From: Streptomyces bacillaris
GTDB lineage: Bacteria; Actinomycetota; Actinomycetes; Streptomycetales; Streptomycetaceae
Reading direction: 5' to 3'
Assembly: GCF_003268675.1 (NCBI RefSeq)
Contig: NZ_CP029378.1
Coordinates: forward strand, 3,534,001 to 3,598,000
Length of the DNA: 64,000 nucleotides
A program made the position numbers and the translations under genes. Shown in pieces: positions 1-9,524 of this stretch; position 1 is the first letter of the stretch; every line of letters begins with the position of its first letter. The notes under the pieces were generated by a model, which was not told the origin of the DNA, searched no databases, and saw only the letters and a program-made list of their open reading frames with translations.

Positions 1-2
1 AG

Positions 3-515
3 TGGCTGGAGTCCGCCGTGCTGCCGCTGCGGGTCACCACCGTGGTGGAGAAGGAGCCGCTGGGCCGTGGCGGCGGGCTGAAGTACGCGGCGCAGCGGCT
101 GCCCGATCCGGAGCAGCCCTGGTACGCCACGAACGGGGACATCTGGACGCGGTTCTCGCTGCGGGAGATGGCCGCGTTCCACGCCGAGCGCGACGCCACC
201 GCCACCCTGGCCCTCGCGCGGCCCCGGATCCCGTGGGGCGCGGTGGAGACGGACGCGTTCGGGCACATCACGGACTTCATCGAGTCGCCGCCCTCGCCGT
301 ATCTGATCAATGCGGGGGTGTACGTGTTCTCCCCCGCGTTCACGGGGATGCTGCCGGATCAGGGCGACCATGAGCGGACGACGTTCCCGCGGCTGGCCCG
401 GGAGCGCCGGCTCGCCGGGTACCCGCTGCCCCACGGGGCGTACTGGCGGGCGATCGACACCGCGAAGGACCTGACCGAGGCGGCCCGTGAACTGGGCGCC
501 CAGGGCGGCGCCTGA
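3..515 (+). CDS. Nucleotidyltransferase family protein, C-terminal part (5' end outside window)
   Basis: The open frame runs in from the left edge without a start and ends at TGA 513-515. The visible part matches the C-terminal two thirds of NTP_transferase (sugar-nucleotide pyrophosphorylase) enzymes. It has a lysine after a Gly-rich stretch (GRGGGLKYA), the metal/substrate loop TNGDIW, the FIESP segment and the LINAGVYVF strand that precedes the end of the Rossmann-like core. The family transfers a nucleotidyl group to a sugar phosphate; the specific sugar cannot be read. It converges on the DoxX gene across a strong terminator. Confidence 0.8.
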   Translation, partial: WLESAVLPLRVTTVVEKEPLGRGGGLKYAAQRLPDPEQPWYATNGDIWTRFSLREMAAFHAERDATATLALARPRIPWGAVETDAFGHITDFIESPPSPYLINAGVYVFSPAFTGMLPDQGDHERTTFPRLARERRLAGYPLPHGAYWRAIDTAKDLTEAARELGAQGGA

Positions 516-550
516 CCGTCGCGCAGAAGAAGCAGCAGAAAAGGCGGAAA

Positions 551-597
551 AGGGGCGGCCCCTCCCACCCGGAGTCCGGGTGGGAGGGGCCGCCCCT
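551..597. terminator. Bidirectional terminator between convergent genes
   Basis: A perfect 23-bp inverted repeat (551-573 and 575-597) has almost no spacer, so the real loop is the central few bases. It is preceded by an A-rich run (543-550) and lies between the ends of two convergent genes. Confidence 0.85.
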
Positions 598-615
598 CTC
601 GCTCTGCGCCGCCGG

Positions 616-2283
616 TCAGCCGAGGAGGCCGCCGATGGGGTTGCGGCCGCCGCCGGTGGAGCCGCCCGGCGGGGTGTCGCCGCCGCCTCCGGAGGTGGGC
701 GGGGCCTCGGGCTCCGAGCCGCCGCCCGTGGAGCCGTCGCCGCCGGTGGAGCCGGAGGAGGTCGGGCCCGCGCTGGTGGCGGCCGGGGGCTGCTGGGGGG
801 TGGTCTGCTGCGGGGGCTCCTGGCCGGTGCCCTGGGTCTGGCTGGGCTGGGCCTCGGCGCCCGCGGTCTGGCCGCCGCCGGAGTCGCGGGTGGCGCCGGG
901 GGTGACCTGGCCGGTGGCGGGGGCCGTGCTGGCCGCGCCCGAGGGGGTGGGCTCGGGGCTGCGCTCCTGCTCCTGCGGGGTGCGGGAGGCCTGGCGCTCG
1001 CCGGTGGACTCCTGGGGGAGCGGCATGCCGGGGAGGCGGTTGGTGGGGTAGTCGTTGCGGCCGGGGACGGTGACGACCTCGGCCGAGCGTACGGCGCCGC
1101 CGAGGATGGAGCCGATGAGCAGGGTGAGGCCGATGACGACGGAGGCCACGACCGCACCGCGGCGCAGGACGCGGCGGCGCAGGTCCCAGATCAGAGAGCG
1201 CGGGCCGAGGGTGCGCCAGGCCTCCCCGGCGAGCCGCCCGTCCACCGAGTAGACCGGGGCGCCCGCGATGATCAGCGGGCTCCAGGCGGCCAGCAGGATG
1301 ATGTCGGGGGCGTCGTAGACGGGGACCGTACGCCAGCTGACCGTCACCAGCAGGGCGGCGGAGAGCAGGGCGCCGACCGAGGCGGCCACGCGCTGCCAGA
1401 GGCCGAGGACGGTGAGGACACCGACGACGACCTGGAGGAAGGCGACGGTGAGCCCGGCGCCGACAGGGTGGGCGAGGGCGAAGTCCCGCAGCGGTTCGGC
1501 CGCGGCCCAGGGGTTCAGGGCGGTCAGCCACTTGACCATGGAGCCGCGCTCGCCGCCGTCGAAGTAGACGGGGTCGCAGAGCTTGCCCATGCCCGCGTAG
1601 ATGGAGATGAAGCCGAGCAGCACCCGCATGGGGAGCAGGACGACCCCGAGGTTCATCCGGTGGCCGGGGTAGTACGCGTGCCGGACCGGGTCGTTGCCGT
1701 GGCGGCGGGCGCGGGACTCGGCGGTGTCCTCGTAGTCGACGTCACCGTCCGGGCCGGTGGTGGCCGGTGCCTCGTCGACGGAGTCGTACGCGCCGACGGC
1801 CTGGCGCATCGGCGGCAGGAGGGGGCCGGTCCGTCCGGGCTGGTGCGGTGCCGTGAGTACGGGGTTGGGCTGGGTCTCCTCCAGGAGCGGGATGACCTGG
1901 GTGGCGCCCGCCGCGTGGCCGTCGGCCGCACCGGCGGTGAGGGCGGGGTCGAGGTGGCCGGCGGTGGAGTTGCGCACGGCCTGGAGGAGGCCGGTGGCGC
2001 CCGGGTCCCCCGGGGCCGACCTGCCGCTCCAGACGACCGGCGCCCGCCTGCGGCCGGCTCCGGCGCGTGCACCGGCTCCGACTCCTGCGGCGGCTCCGGC
2101 CCCGCTCATGGCGGGGATGCGGGCCGTGTCCGCGAGGCCCCGCAGCCGGGCGCGCTGGCCCGGGGCGAGCTGCACCCGGAAGCTGGCGTGGTTGACGATG
2201 ACCTGCGCGGGGTCGCTGTCCACCTTGGTCATGCTCAGGGCGGGTTGCTCGTCGAACCGAGGCGTTCTGGTGTCCACACTCAT
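616..2283 (-). CDS. DoxX family membrane protein with long disordered C-terminal tail
   Basis: 555 aa from the ATG at 2283. Residues 1-210 are Ala/Gly/Pro-rich and probably cytoplasmic. About residues 210-400 hold the DoxX-type membrane core: LGVVLLPMRVLLGFISIYAGMGK opens it, followed by further hydrophobic helices and an Arg-rich patch (WDLRRRVLRRGAVV). A long Gly/Ser/Pro/Gln-rich tail ends in GGLLG. DoxX proteins are small quinone-linked or redox-associated membrane proteins of about 130-180 aa, so this one is extended at both ends. Its substrate is not evident. It converges on the preceding gene. Confidence 0.75.
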   Translation of the reverse strand: MSVDTRTPRFDEQPALSMTKVDSDPAQVIVNHASFRVQLAPGQRARLRGLADTARIPAMSGAGAAAGVGAGARAGAGRRRAPVVWSGRSAPGDPGATGLLQAVRNSTAGHLDPALTAGAADGHAAGATQVIPLLEETQPNPVLTAPHQPGRTGPLLPPMRQAVGAYDSVDEAPATTGPDGDVDYEDTAESRARRHGNDPVRHAYYPGHRMNLGVVLLPMRVLLGFISIYAGMGKLCDPVYFDGGERGSMVKWLTALNPWAAAEPLRDFALAHPVGAGLTVAFLQVVVGVLTVLGLWQRVAASVGALLSAALLVTVSWRTVPVYDAPDIILLAAWSPLIIAGAPVYSVDGRLAGEAWRTLGPRSLIWDLRRRVLRRGAVVASVVIGLTLLIGSILGGAVRSAEVVTVPGRNDYPTNRLPGMPLPQESTGERQASRTPQEQERSPEPTPSGAASTAPATGQVTPGATRDSGGGQTAGAEAQPSQTQGTGQEPPQQTTPQQPPAATSAGPTSSGSTGGDGSTGGGSEPEAPPTSGGGGDTPPGGSTGGGRNPIGGLLG

Positions 2284-2515
2284 CTAACCGAGTGATGGGT
2301 GGTTAGGACACTGCCTTGACAGCCCTGATGTGTCCGAGACCCGTCAAGATCCGGCCAAACCCGGGCATCCTGGAACCTTGTTCGGCGTTCGCGCGTCAAC
2401 TCGGTGAACGGGAAGGCCCGTTACCGGGGCGATGACCACGCGAACGCCGTACGGAGATGCGCTCTCCACCGGAGCCCAGGGCCTGTCGTCAAACTGCCGC
2501 CTGCCGTGCGACGCC

Positions 2516-3472
2516 CTAGGCGCGGCGGCGCGCCACCTCGTAGAGCACGATGCCCGCCGCGACACCGGCGTTGAGCGACTCGGCGCCGCCCGGCATGGAG
2601 ATCCGGACGCGGTAGTCGCAGGTCTCGCCGACGAGCCGGCCGAGCCCCTTGCCCTCGCTGCCGATGACGATGACGACCGGGCCGTCCAGCGCCTCCAGGT
2701 CCTCCACCGTGTGCTCGCCGTCGGCGGCCAGGCCGACCACGGTGAGGCCCGCCTTCTGGTACCCCTCCAGGGCGCGGGTGAGGTTGGTGACCCGGGAGAC
2801 CGGGGTGCGGGCCGCCGTACCGGCCGAGGACTTCCACGCACCGGCGGTCATCCCGGCCGCACGGCGCTCGGGGACGACGACGCCGTGACCACCGAAGGCG
2901 GAGACCGAGCGGACGATCGCGCCGAGGTTACGGGGGTCGGTCACCCCGTCCAGGGCCACGATCAGCGGGTCCTCGTGGTTGTCCTGCGCGGCGACGATGA
3001 GGTCGTCCGGGTGCGCGTACTCGTACGGCGGGACCTGGAGGACGAGGCCCTGGTGGTTCAGGCCGTTGGTCATCCGGTCCAGCTCGGGGCGCGGGGCCTC
3101 CATCAGGTTGATGTTGCCGCGCTCGCCCGCGAGCTTGAGGACGTCCCGGACGCGCTCGTCGTTGTCGATGAACTGCTGGACGTACAGCGTCACGGCGGGC
3201 ACGCCGTCGCGCAGGGCCTCGTAGACCGGGTTGCGGCCGACGACCATCTCGGAGGTGCCCTTCACCCCGCCGCGCCGGGGCGCGGGGCGGCGGGCGGCGG
3301 CCTGTTTGGCCTGGGCGTTGGCGACCCGGTTCTTCTTGTGCCCCTTGCGGGCGGAGGCGGGCGGGGTCGGGCCCTTGCCCTCCAGGCCACGGCGTCGCTG
3401 CCCACCGCTGCCGACCTGCGCGCCCTTCTTGTTGGACGTGCGGCGGTTCCTGCGCTGGCTGTTCCCGGCCAT
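2516..3472 (-). CDS. rlmB: 23S rRNA (guanosine(2251)-2'-O)-methyltransferase RlmB
   Basis: 318 aa, ATG at 3472. It belongs to the SpoU/TrmH (SPOUT) class of 2'-O-ribose methyltransferases that use S-adenosylmethionine. A basic, Lys/Arg/Gln-rich N-terminal tail (residues 1-70) precedes the TrmH substrate-binding domain (VGRNPVYEALRDG). The knotted catalytic domain carries the three SpoU motifs: NLGAIVRS, VIVIGSEGKGL and ISMPGGAESLNAGVA. The gene lies directly downstream of cysS, a common actinobacterial arrangement. A strong hairpin separates the two, so rlmB may have its own promoter. Confidence 0.93.
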   Translation of the reverse strand: MAGNSQRRNRRTSNKKGAQVGSGGQRRRGLEGKGPTPPASARKGHKKNRVANAQAKQAAARRPAPRRGGVKGTSEMVVGRNPVYEALRDGVPAVTLYVQQFIDNDERVRDVLKLAGERGNINLMEAPRPELDRMTNGLNHQGLVLQVPPYEYAHPDDLIVAAQDNHEDPLIVALDGVTDPRNLGAIVRSVSAFGGHGVVVPERRAAGMTAGAWKSSAGTAARTPVSRVTNLTRALEGYQKAGLTVVGLAADGEHTVEDLEALDGPVVIVIGSEGKGLGRLVGETCDYRVRISMPGGAESLNAGVAAGIVLYEVARRRA

Positions 3473-3518
3473 GACCTACCTGTTTCGTTGCTTTCAGACG
3501 TACGTACGTATAGGGAAA

Positions 3519-3548
3519 GTGTGCCGCCCGGAGCGCCGGGCGGCACAC
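3519..3548 (-). terminator. Terminator hairpin after cysS
   Basis: 13-bp perfect arms (3519-3531 and 3536-3548) with an AGCG loop. Read on the minus strand, the hairpin is followed by a pyrimidine-rich stretch (CTTTCCCTAT) and sits 23 nt beyond the cysS stop. Confidence 0.7.
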
Positions 3549-3570
3549 CCGCGTGGTCCCGCCGGCGCGC

Positions 3571-4971
3571 TCAGCGCGGGCCGAGCGTCCACCGCGGACC
3601 GCTCGCGCTGTCCTCGATGACCAGTCCGGACTGGTTGAGCTGGTCGCGGATGGCGTCGGCGGCGGCCCAGTCCTTGCGGGCGCGGGCCGACTGCCGCTGG
3701 TCGAGAACCAGGCGTACGAGGGTGTCGACGACGCCGTGCAGATCCTCGCCCCGGTCCCCCTCGCCCGCCCAGTGCTCGTCGAGCGGGTCGAGCCCGAGGA
3801 CCCCGAGCATGGCCCGGACCTCGGCGAGGCGGGCGACGGCGGCTTCCTTGTCGTCGGCGGCGAGCGCGCTGTTGCCCTGGCGGACCGTGGTGTGGACGAT
3901 CGCGAGGGCCTGCGGCACGCCCAGGTCCTCGTCCATCGCCTCCGCGAAGGCGGGCGGCACCTCGGCGGCGGGCGGGACGGTCTCGCCGGCCTTCTCGGTG
4001 ACGCGCTGGACGAAGCCCTCGATCCGCGCGAACGCGGACTCGGCGTCGCGCAGGGACTCCTCGCTGTACTCGATCATCGAGCGGTAGTGCGGGGTGCCCA
4101 GGTAGTAGCGCAGGACGATGGGGCGCCAGTGCTTGACCATCTCGCTGACGAGGACCGAGTTGCCGAGCGACTTGGACATCTTCTCGCCGGCCATGGTGAC
4201 CCAGCCGTTGTGCACCCAGTAGTTGGCGAACTCGTCGCCGTACGCCTTGGCCTGGGCGATCTCGTTCTCGTGGTGCGGGAAGATCAGGTCGATACCGCCG
4301 CCGTGGATGTCGAAGGCCGAGCCCAGGTACTTGTGGGCCATCGCCGAGCACTCCAGGTGCCAGCCGGGACGGCCGCGGCCCCAGGGGGTCTCCCAGCTGG
4401 GCTCGCCCTCCCTGGCCGCCTTCCACATGGCGAAGTCGCGCGGGTCCCGCTTGCCGGTCTCGCCCTCGCCGGAAGGCTGGCGCAGATCGTCCAGCTCCTG
4501 GTTGGACAGCTCCAGGTAGCCGGGGAGGGACCGGACGTCGAAGTAGACGTTGCCGTCGGCCTCGTAGGCGTGGCCGCGCTCGATCAGGCCGCGCATCATC
4601 TCGATCATCTCGGTGATGTGGCCGGTGGCGCGGGGCTCGTAGGTGGGCGGCAGGCAGCCCAGCGCGTCGTAGCCGTCGTTGAACGCGCGCTCGTTCTCGT
4701 AACCGATCGACCACCAGGGGCGGCCCTGCTCGGCGGACTTCTTGATGATCTTGTCGTCGATGTCCGTGACGTTCCGGATGAACGTCACGTCGTAGCCGCG
4801 GTACGTGAACCAGCGGCGCATGATGTCGAAGTTCAGCCCGGAACGGATGTGCCCGATGTGCGGTGCCGCCTGGACGGTAGCGCCACAGAGGTAGATCGAG
4901 ACACAGCCCGGCGTGAGCGGGACGAAGTCACGGATCTGCCGGGCGCTGGTGTCGTGCAGGCGAATAGTCAC
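3571..4971 (-). CDS. cysS: Cysteinyl-tRNA synthetase
   Basis: 466 aa from a GTG at 4971. It is a class I aminoacyl-tRNA synthetase charging tRNA-Cys. The HIGH motif is present as PHIGHIRSG, followed by [19 protein letters not shown]. Zinc ligands are visible in LCGATV, LECSAMA and the HHEN segment ([16 protein letters not shown]). The KMSKS loop is [10 protein letters not shown]. The C-terminal DALR-like helical domain ends in a short tail. Length is normal. The mycothiol ligase MshC is a close paralogue, but the intact length and tRNA-binding tail favour CysS. Confidence 0.95.
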   Translation of the reverse strand: MTIRLHDTSARQIRDFVPLTPGCVSIYLCGATVQAAPHIGHIRSGLNFDIMRRWFTYRGYDVTFIRNVTDIDDKIIKKSAEQGRPWWSIGYENERAFNDGYDALGCLPPTYEPRATGHITEMIEMMRGLIERGHAYEADGNVYFDVRSLPGYLELSNQELDDLRQPSGEGETGKRDPRDFAMWKAAREGEPSWETPWGRGRPGWHLECSAMAHKYLGSAFDIHGGGIDLIFPHHENEIAQAKAYGDEFANYWVHNGWVTMAGEKMSKSLGNSVLVSEMVKHWRPIVLRYYLGTPHYRSMIEYSEESLRDAESAFARIEGFVQRVTEKAGETVPPAAEVPPAFAEAMDEDLGVPQALAIVHTTVRQGNSALAADDKEAAVARLAEVRAMLGVLGLDPLDEHWAGEGDRGEDLHGVVDTLVRLVLDQRQSARARKDWAAADAIRDQLNQSGLVIEDSASGPRWTLGPR

Positions 4972-5235
4972 GCCTCAAGGGTAGTAGGCCGACACCAGTG
5001 CCCCGCGACCCTTGGGCGATCGCGGGGACAACTTTCTGATACCGGCTGGTCCGGGGCCTCTCCAGAGGGGCGGTCGGGGGGCGGTTCTGTTGGATCGGGT
5101 GCTGTTCCGGGCGTATTCAGGGAGCGTTCCGGGCGTGTTCCGGGGGCGCTCCCGGCGTGCTCCCGGCTCTCGGGCGCGGCACTCCCGGTTCCGGGCCGCG
5201 CCCGACGACGCCCCCGGGCGCGGCCGGCGTCGTGC

Positions 5236-5640
5236 TCAGATGCGGCCGACGACCTTGCGCGGGGTGATCCGGACCACGACCCGGGGCGCGTCCTCGGCGG
5301 CGTTCGGGTTGAACTCCGCGTACCGCTTGCCGGTGTACTTCAGCGACAGGTCGTCGATCAGCTCCTGGCCGCCCTCCGTGGTCAGCTCGGCGCGGCCGCG
5401 GATCTCGGCGTACACGTACGGGTTGTCGGCCGGCTGGACGACGACGGTGACGCGCGGGTCGCGGCGGAGGTTGGTCTCCTTGCGGCGGCCGACCGTGGTG
5501 GAGATCAGGACGTCGTCGCCGTCGCGCTTCACCCAGACCGGGGAGACCTGCGGGCTGCCGTCCGGCTGGATGGTGGCGATGTTGACGAAGACCGGGGAGT
5601 CGAGCAGGTCCTTGAGCTCGGTGGAGAGTGCGGCGGTCAT
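5236..5640 (-). CDS. PPOX-class F420-dependent oxidoreductase
   Basis: 134 aa, ATG at 5640 with an AGGAGG box about 9 nt upstream. It has the split-barrel flavin/F420-binding fold of the pyridoxamine-phosphate-oxidase superfamily. Visible hallmarks are FVNIATIQPDGSPQVSPVWV at residues 18-37, the basic phosphate-binding segment VGRRKETNLRRDPRVTVVV and a C-terminal VRITPRKVVG strand. Actinobacterial members usually bind F420, biliverdin or haem breakdown products. The substrate is not determinable. Confidence 0.85.
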   Translation of the reverse strand: MTAALSTELKDLLDSPVFVNIATIQPDGSPQVSPVWVKRDGDDVLISTTVGRRKETNLRRDPRVTVVVQPADNPYVYAEIRGRAELTTEGGQELIDDLSLKYTGKRYAEFNPNAAEDAPRVVVRITPRKVVGRI

Positions 5641-5833
5641 GGCGTACGTCCTCCTGATGGCCGGGGTGGTGCGGTGCTCCTACCCCCAACCCCGTACGAC
5701 CTCCGTTACTTTCCGCCGCTTCCCGCCGAACGGGTGAATGAGCGGGTGCGTACGGAGGCGGTACGGGGTTGCGCCGCGTGAGCCGTACGGGGCTTGCGCC
5801 TCCTTGCGCCGGACGGAGTCGTACGGCGACGGG

Positions 5834-6358
5834 TCAGCGGGCCCGGTAGACCAGCGCCGTCGCGATCCCCGCGAGCCCCTCGCCGCGCCCGGTGAAGCCG
5901 AGCCCGTCCGAGGTGGCGGCGGAGAGCGAGACCGGGGCGCCCACGGCGGCGGAGAGCACCTTCTGCGCCTCGTCCCGCCGCTTGCCGATCTTGGGGCGTA
6001 CGCCGACGACCTGGACGGCGACGTTCCCGATCTCGTACCCCTCGGCGCGGACGATCCGGGCGGCCTCGGTGAGCAGGGTGACGCCCGCGGCGCCGGACCA
6101 CTCGGGGCGGCCGGTGCCGAAGTGCTGCCCGAGGTCGCCGAGGCCGGCGGCGGAGAAGAGGGCGTTGCAGGCGGCGTGGGCGACGACGTCGGCGTCGGAG
6201 TGACCGGCCAGGCCGGGGCCCTCGCCCTCCCACTTCAGCCCCGCGCACCAGAGTTCGCGGCCCTCCTCGAAGGCGTGGATGTCGGTGCCGATCCCGACGA
6301 GCGGGACGATCGGGGCGGCGGGGGCCACGGGGGGTGCGGCCGGGTTCTCAGAAGCCAT
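5834..6358 (-). CDS. ispF: 2-C-methyl-D-erythritol 2,4-cyclodiphosphate synthase
   Basis: 174 aa. The ATG at 6358 is chosen because the protein then starts just before the family core and overlaps the end of ispD by 11 bp. A Pro/Ala-rich lead of about 20 residues precedes the core GIGTDIHAF (zinc ligands Asp and His), then [11 protein letters not shown] with the third zinc ligand, and [15 protein letters not shown] near the C terminus. It catalyses the fifth step of the MEP isoprenoid pathway. It is translated after ispD, probably by coupling. Confidence 0.94.
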   Translation of the reverse strand: MASENPAAPPVAPAAPIVPLVGIGTDIHAFEEGRELWCAGLKWEGEGPGLAGHSDADVVAHAACNALFSAAGLGDLGQHFGTGRPEWSGAAGVTLLTEAARIVRAEGYEIGNVAVQVVGVRPKIGKRRDEAQKVLSAAVGAPVSLSAATSDGLGFTGRGEGLAGIATALVYRAR

Positions 6359-7115
6359 CGTGGGCCCTCCTGCGGGCGAGCACCGCTTCGGCCAGCACCA
6401 GGTCGAGCGGGCGGGTGACCTTGAACGCCTCTTCGTGGCCGGGGACGACGACGACCGGCTCACCGAGGCGTTCGACCAGGCCGGCGTCGTCCGTGGCGCC
6501 CTCGCCGTCGAGCGCCACCGCGGCGTGGGCGCGGACGAGGGTGTCCCGGTCGAAGCCCTGCGGGGTCTGCACCGCGCGCAGCCTGGCCCGTACGGGGGTG
6601 GCGAGCACCGGCTCCGGCTCCCCGGGCACCACGGCGGGCTCGACCTCCTTGACCGTGTCGGAGAGGGGCAGCGCGGGAACGACGGCGTGCGCCCCGTTCC
6701 GTACGGCCCCGACGACCGAGTCCACCGTCTCCACGGGCACCAGCGGGCGGGCGGCGTCGTGGACCAAGACCACGGAGACGTCCTCGGGCAGCGCGTCGAG
6801 GCCGAGACGCACGGACTCCTGGCGGGTGTCGCCGCCGGGCACGACCAGGTAGTCGGTGTGGTCGGGCAGGGAGTGCTCGTCGAGGAGGTGCTTGACCTCG
6901 GGCGCGCCGTCCGGCGGGGCGACGACCACGACGAGGGAGACGGCCCTGGAGGCGGCCATGGCGCGTACGGCGTGGATGAGCATGGGCGTGCCGCCGAGCG
7001 CCCGGAGGGCCTTGGGGGCGCCGGGTCCGAGCCGTATGCCCCGCCCGGCCGCGGGGATCACCGCGGCGGTACGGAGGGGGCGCGGCCGATCGGGCGGGGG
7101 TGGCGTCGAGGTCAT
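6348..7115 (-). CDS. ispD: 2-C-methyl-D-erythritol 4-phosphate cytidylyltransferase
   Basis: 255 aa, ATG at 7115. It carries the nucleotide-binding signature [21 protein letters not shown] at the N terminus, the metal-site segment [11 protein letters not shown], and [14 protein letters not shown] in the C-terminal half. The enzyme condenses MEP with CTP in the MEP isoprenoid pathway. Its stop overlaps the ispF start, and carD lies upstream on the same strand after a 448-nt gap. Confidence 0.94.
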   Translation of the reverse strand: MTSTPPPPDRPRPLRTAAVIPAAGRGIRLGPGAPKALRALGGTPMLIHAVRAMAASRAVSLVVVVAPPDGAPEVKHLLDEHSLPDHTDYLVVPGGDTRQESVRLGLDALPEDVSVVLVHDAARPLVPVETVDSVVGAVRNGAHAVVPALPLSDTVKEVEPAVVPGEPEPVLATPVRARLRAVQTPQGFDRDTLVRAHAAVALDGEGATDDAGLVERLGEPVVVVPGHEEAFKVTRPLDLVLAEAVLARRRAHDGF

Positions 7116-7563
7116 CGATTGCACTCCGAAGGTCCGAAGGTTCGGCAGGTTTGTTTCCACGGGCGACGTGGGTAGGGGCCCAGCAAGCCGGGCGCTACGC
7201 CCTCCGGCTTGACCCGGGCCCCTTCCGTGACACCCGGTCGAGCGTGGAGCGGAGTCGCGGCGGCGATCAGCGTACGGGGGTGGCCGGTGCGGACACACCG
7301 GCGGTGGGGCGGGTTCGGCCGTTCCCGTTTCCCGGCACGGCCGTCGGCCGAAGCCATCGCCGGAACATCTGAGCGTGAGCCGGAAGTCGGGCATCCGGAC
7401 GTGCGAACAGGTCCAGACGTGCGAACAGGTTCAGCCGCGCGAACGGGTCCGGACATGCCGCAGCGCCCGACGACACACCGTGAAAACGGCTGGTCAGCGG
7501 GCACCGCGGCACATTCTTACGACCGGTTGTTCACCATCTGCGTGATCCGGTCCGCGATCCGGT
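7116..7563. other. 448-nt intergenic region between carD and ispD
   Basis: No convincing gene was found. It contains a three-copy 18-bp tandem repeat (7399-7452) and no clear terminator. It should hold the promoter of the ispDF operon unless carD transcripts read through. Confidence 0.5.
7399..7452. repeat. 18-bp tandem repeat, three copies
   Basis: Copies lie at 7399-7416, 7417-7434 and 7435-7452. The unit is ACGTGCGAACAGGTCCAG. The second copy differs by one base and the third is more degenerate. Confidence 0.75.
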
Positions 7564-8046
7564 TCAGGACGCGAGAACCTCGTCGAGCAGGGCCTCGGCC
7601 TTGTCCTCGTTCGTGTTCTCCGCGAGAGCCAGCTCGCTCACCAGGATCTGGCGGGCCTTGGCGAGCATGCGCTTCTCTCCGGCGGAGAGACCGCGCTCGC
7701 GCTCACGACGCCACAGGTCACGCACCACTTCAGCGACCTTGATGACATCGCCCGAGGCGAGCTTCTCCAGATTTGCCTTGTAACGCCGGGACCAGTTCGT
7801 CGGCTCTTCGGCATACGGTGCGCGCAGCACCTCGAAGACCCGGTCCAGCCCCTCCTGCCCGACCACGTCGCGCACGCCTACGAACTCCGCATTGTCCGCC
7901 GGCACACGAACCGTCAAGTCGCCCTGGGCGACCTTGAGCACCAAGTAGGTCTTGTCCACGCCTTTGATCTGGCGAGTTTCGATAGCCTCGATCAGCGCGG
8001 CCCCGTGATGGGGATAGACCACGGTGTCGCCAACCTTGAACGTCAT
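7564..8046 (-). CDS. carD: CarD family transcriptional regulator
   Basis: 160 aa, ATG at 8046 preceded by AAGGGG. The N-terminal Tudor-like RNA-polymerase-interacting domain starts [21 protein letters not shown]. The helical DNA-binding C-terminal domain contains the conserved tryptophan region [13 protein letters not shown] and [17 protein letters not shown]. In actinobacteria CarD binds the RNAP beta subunit and stabilises open complexes, notably at rRNA promoters. Length and sequence are typical. It is followed by ispD-ispF, the usual Streptomyces order. Confidence 0.95.
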   Translation of the reverse strand: MTFKVGDTVVYPHHGAALIEAIETRQIKGVDKTYLVLKVAQGDLTVRVPADNAEFVGVRDVVGQEGLDRVFEVLRAPYAEEPTNWSRRYKANLEKLASGDVIKVAEVVRDLWRRERERGLSAGEKRMLAKARQILVSELALAENTNEDKAEALLDEVLAS

Positions 8047-8731
8047 GTGACAGGTACCCCTTCCGTGGCTATCCAGAGTAACACGAGAATCGCCTCCCCT
8101 GAATGGCGTTTTCGCAGGTCAGGGCATATCTCAGGGCTTGACAACAGCAACACGGACGTGCTGCGGAAGGCTTCCGGAAGACGGTATTCGCAGGTCGGAG
8201 CGGCTGCGCGACCGGAAGGAAACACTCCCGTCACACGGCCCGGAAGCCCCGCAGAAGAGGGCGAAAGTCCCGTTTTGTCGGGTTCGGCATGGCGAACTTT
8301 ACGCACTCCGTTCGACCATCGATCACCCGTACGGAGGTAAGTGCGCGCGGTCAATGGAATTGATCAAGCCTCGTCCCTTCGCGGCTCCTTCGCGACGTCT
8401 TCGCGGCCTCTTTCCCGGGGGAACCGGGGAATGCGCCGCGGGCGGAGGAATTGATCACCGGGATTATGTGAACAGCGCGTGACACGTACGCCACCGATAC
8501 GCCCGCCCACCTGCCGCGACCGCCCCGCGAACCCCCGGGAGGCGTGCGACACCCCCATAGAGGCGGGTCGGGTGCGGGGCGGGAGCGGCGGCTCGGTAGC
8601 CTAAGGCCGCTGACACACCCTTAGGGCGGCTTTACGTCACCCCTTCCCGACCGTCCTCGGGGCGCTCAGCACCCGTACGACGCCCGACGTCCGAAGTCCG
8701 CAGTCCGATCGTTCAAGGAGTTGCCGCCGCC
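8047..8731. other. 685-nt divergent intergenic region
   Basis: It separates carD (minus) from a lipoprotein gene (plus). No open frame with a plausible start and protein character was seen. It must contain both promoters, but no unambiguous -10/-35 pair or operator stands out. An AAGGAG box at 8714-8719 serves the downstream gene. Confidence 0.5.
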
Positions 8732-9400
8732 GTGAGCCGCAGCCTTCGACACGGCGCCCTCGCCGCCACTGCCATCGCGTTCTCGATCGTCTCCCTGTCC
8801 GCCTGCGCGGCGGGCAACCACGCCGAGACGCTCAAGGTCAGGCCGGACAACGCCGCCACCTCGGTGGGCACCGTCAAGGTCCAGAACGTCAACGTGATCA
8901 CGCAGGCCGACCCCGAGGCCGAGGGCCCCGCCGTGGTCGCCGCGACGCTGTTCAACGACGGCACCGAGAACGAGGTCCTGGAGAGCATCACGCTGCCCGG
9001 CACCGACGTCCAGGTGAAGCTGCAGGCCGCGAAGGGCAGCGGCCCCGTCGAGGTCCCGGCCGGCGGGCAGCTCGTCCTCGGCGGCAAGGGCAACGCCTCC
9101 GCCGTGATCGCGGAGGGCCGCGAGGCCACCCAGGACGGCAACGTCCAGCAGGTCGTCTTCAAGCTGAGCCGCACCGGCGACGTCGGCCTCGGCGCGACCG
9201 TCGTCCCCGCGGAGGGCTACTACAAGGACTTCGGCCCGAGCGCGCTGCCCGCGTCGCCGGCCCCGAGCGCCACCCCGGACGCGACCGGCTCCGCGACCCC
9301 GGAGACCCCCGCCGGGGAGACCCCGGCCACCGGCGAGTCCCCGGCGGCCGGTACGGAGCAGGGCGCCCCGGAGGCCGCGACGGCCGGGACGACCGGCTGA
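8732..9400 (+). CDS. Putative secreted lipoprotein (DUF461/PCuAC-like)
   Basis: 222 aa from a GTG at 8732 with AAGGAG 12 nt upstream. A signal peptide ends in a lipobox (SLSACAAG, Cys at about residue 25), so it is probably anchored to the outer face of the membrane. The middle (about residues 40-165) is a predicted beta-rich domain resembling the DUF461/copper-chaperone-like secreted proteins seen at this locus in Streptomyces. The tail is Pro/Ala/Thr/Glu-rich and disordered. The family assignment comes from memory of the locus. No Met/His copper motif is clear. Confidence 0.7.
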   Translation: MSRSLRHGALAATAIAFSIVSLSACAAGNHAETLKVRPDNAATSVGTVKVQNVNVITQADPEAEGPAVVAATLFNDGTENEVLESITLPGTDVQVKLQAAKGSGPVEVPAGGQLVLGGKGNASAVIAEGREATQDGNVQQVVFKLSRTGDVGLGATVVPAEGYYKDFGPSALPASPAPSATPDATGSATPETPAGETPATGESPAAGTEQGAPEAATAGTTG

Positions 9401-9434
9401 CGCCACCCGCGTACGTACGCGAACAGGCACGCAC

Positions 9435-9474
9435 ACGAGAGGGGCGCTTCCCGGCCGGGAAGCGCCCCTCTCGT
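9435..9474. terminator. Bidirectional terminator between lipoprotein gene and phoP
   Basis: A perfect 40-bp palindrome (20-bp arms, 9435-9454 and 9455-9474) lies between convergent gene ends. Confidence 0.85.
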
Positions 9475-9524
9475 ATCGCCTTCTCGTGTCAACGCCGTCC
9501 TGCGATCCGACGCCGGCCCGCGAT

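Noticed and set aside
359..1531. Long minus-strand Arg/Pro-rich open frame
   Set aside because: It is the shadow of the DoxX gene in another frame. Composition is typical of high-GC antisense frames and no family is visible.
2480..2518. A stretch (GGGCCTGTCGTCAAACTGCC) that resembles the end of some Streptomyces insertion sequences
   Set aside because: No matching inverted end or transposase fragment was found in the window, so it is left unannotated. A search against IS-end collections would settle it.
3571..4971. Assigning the synthetase as mycothiol ligase MshC
   Set aside because: The protein has full CysRS length, the KMSKS loop and the C-terminal tRNA-binding region. mshA being elsewhere in the window is not evidence for MshC here.
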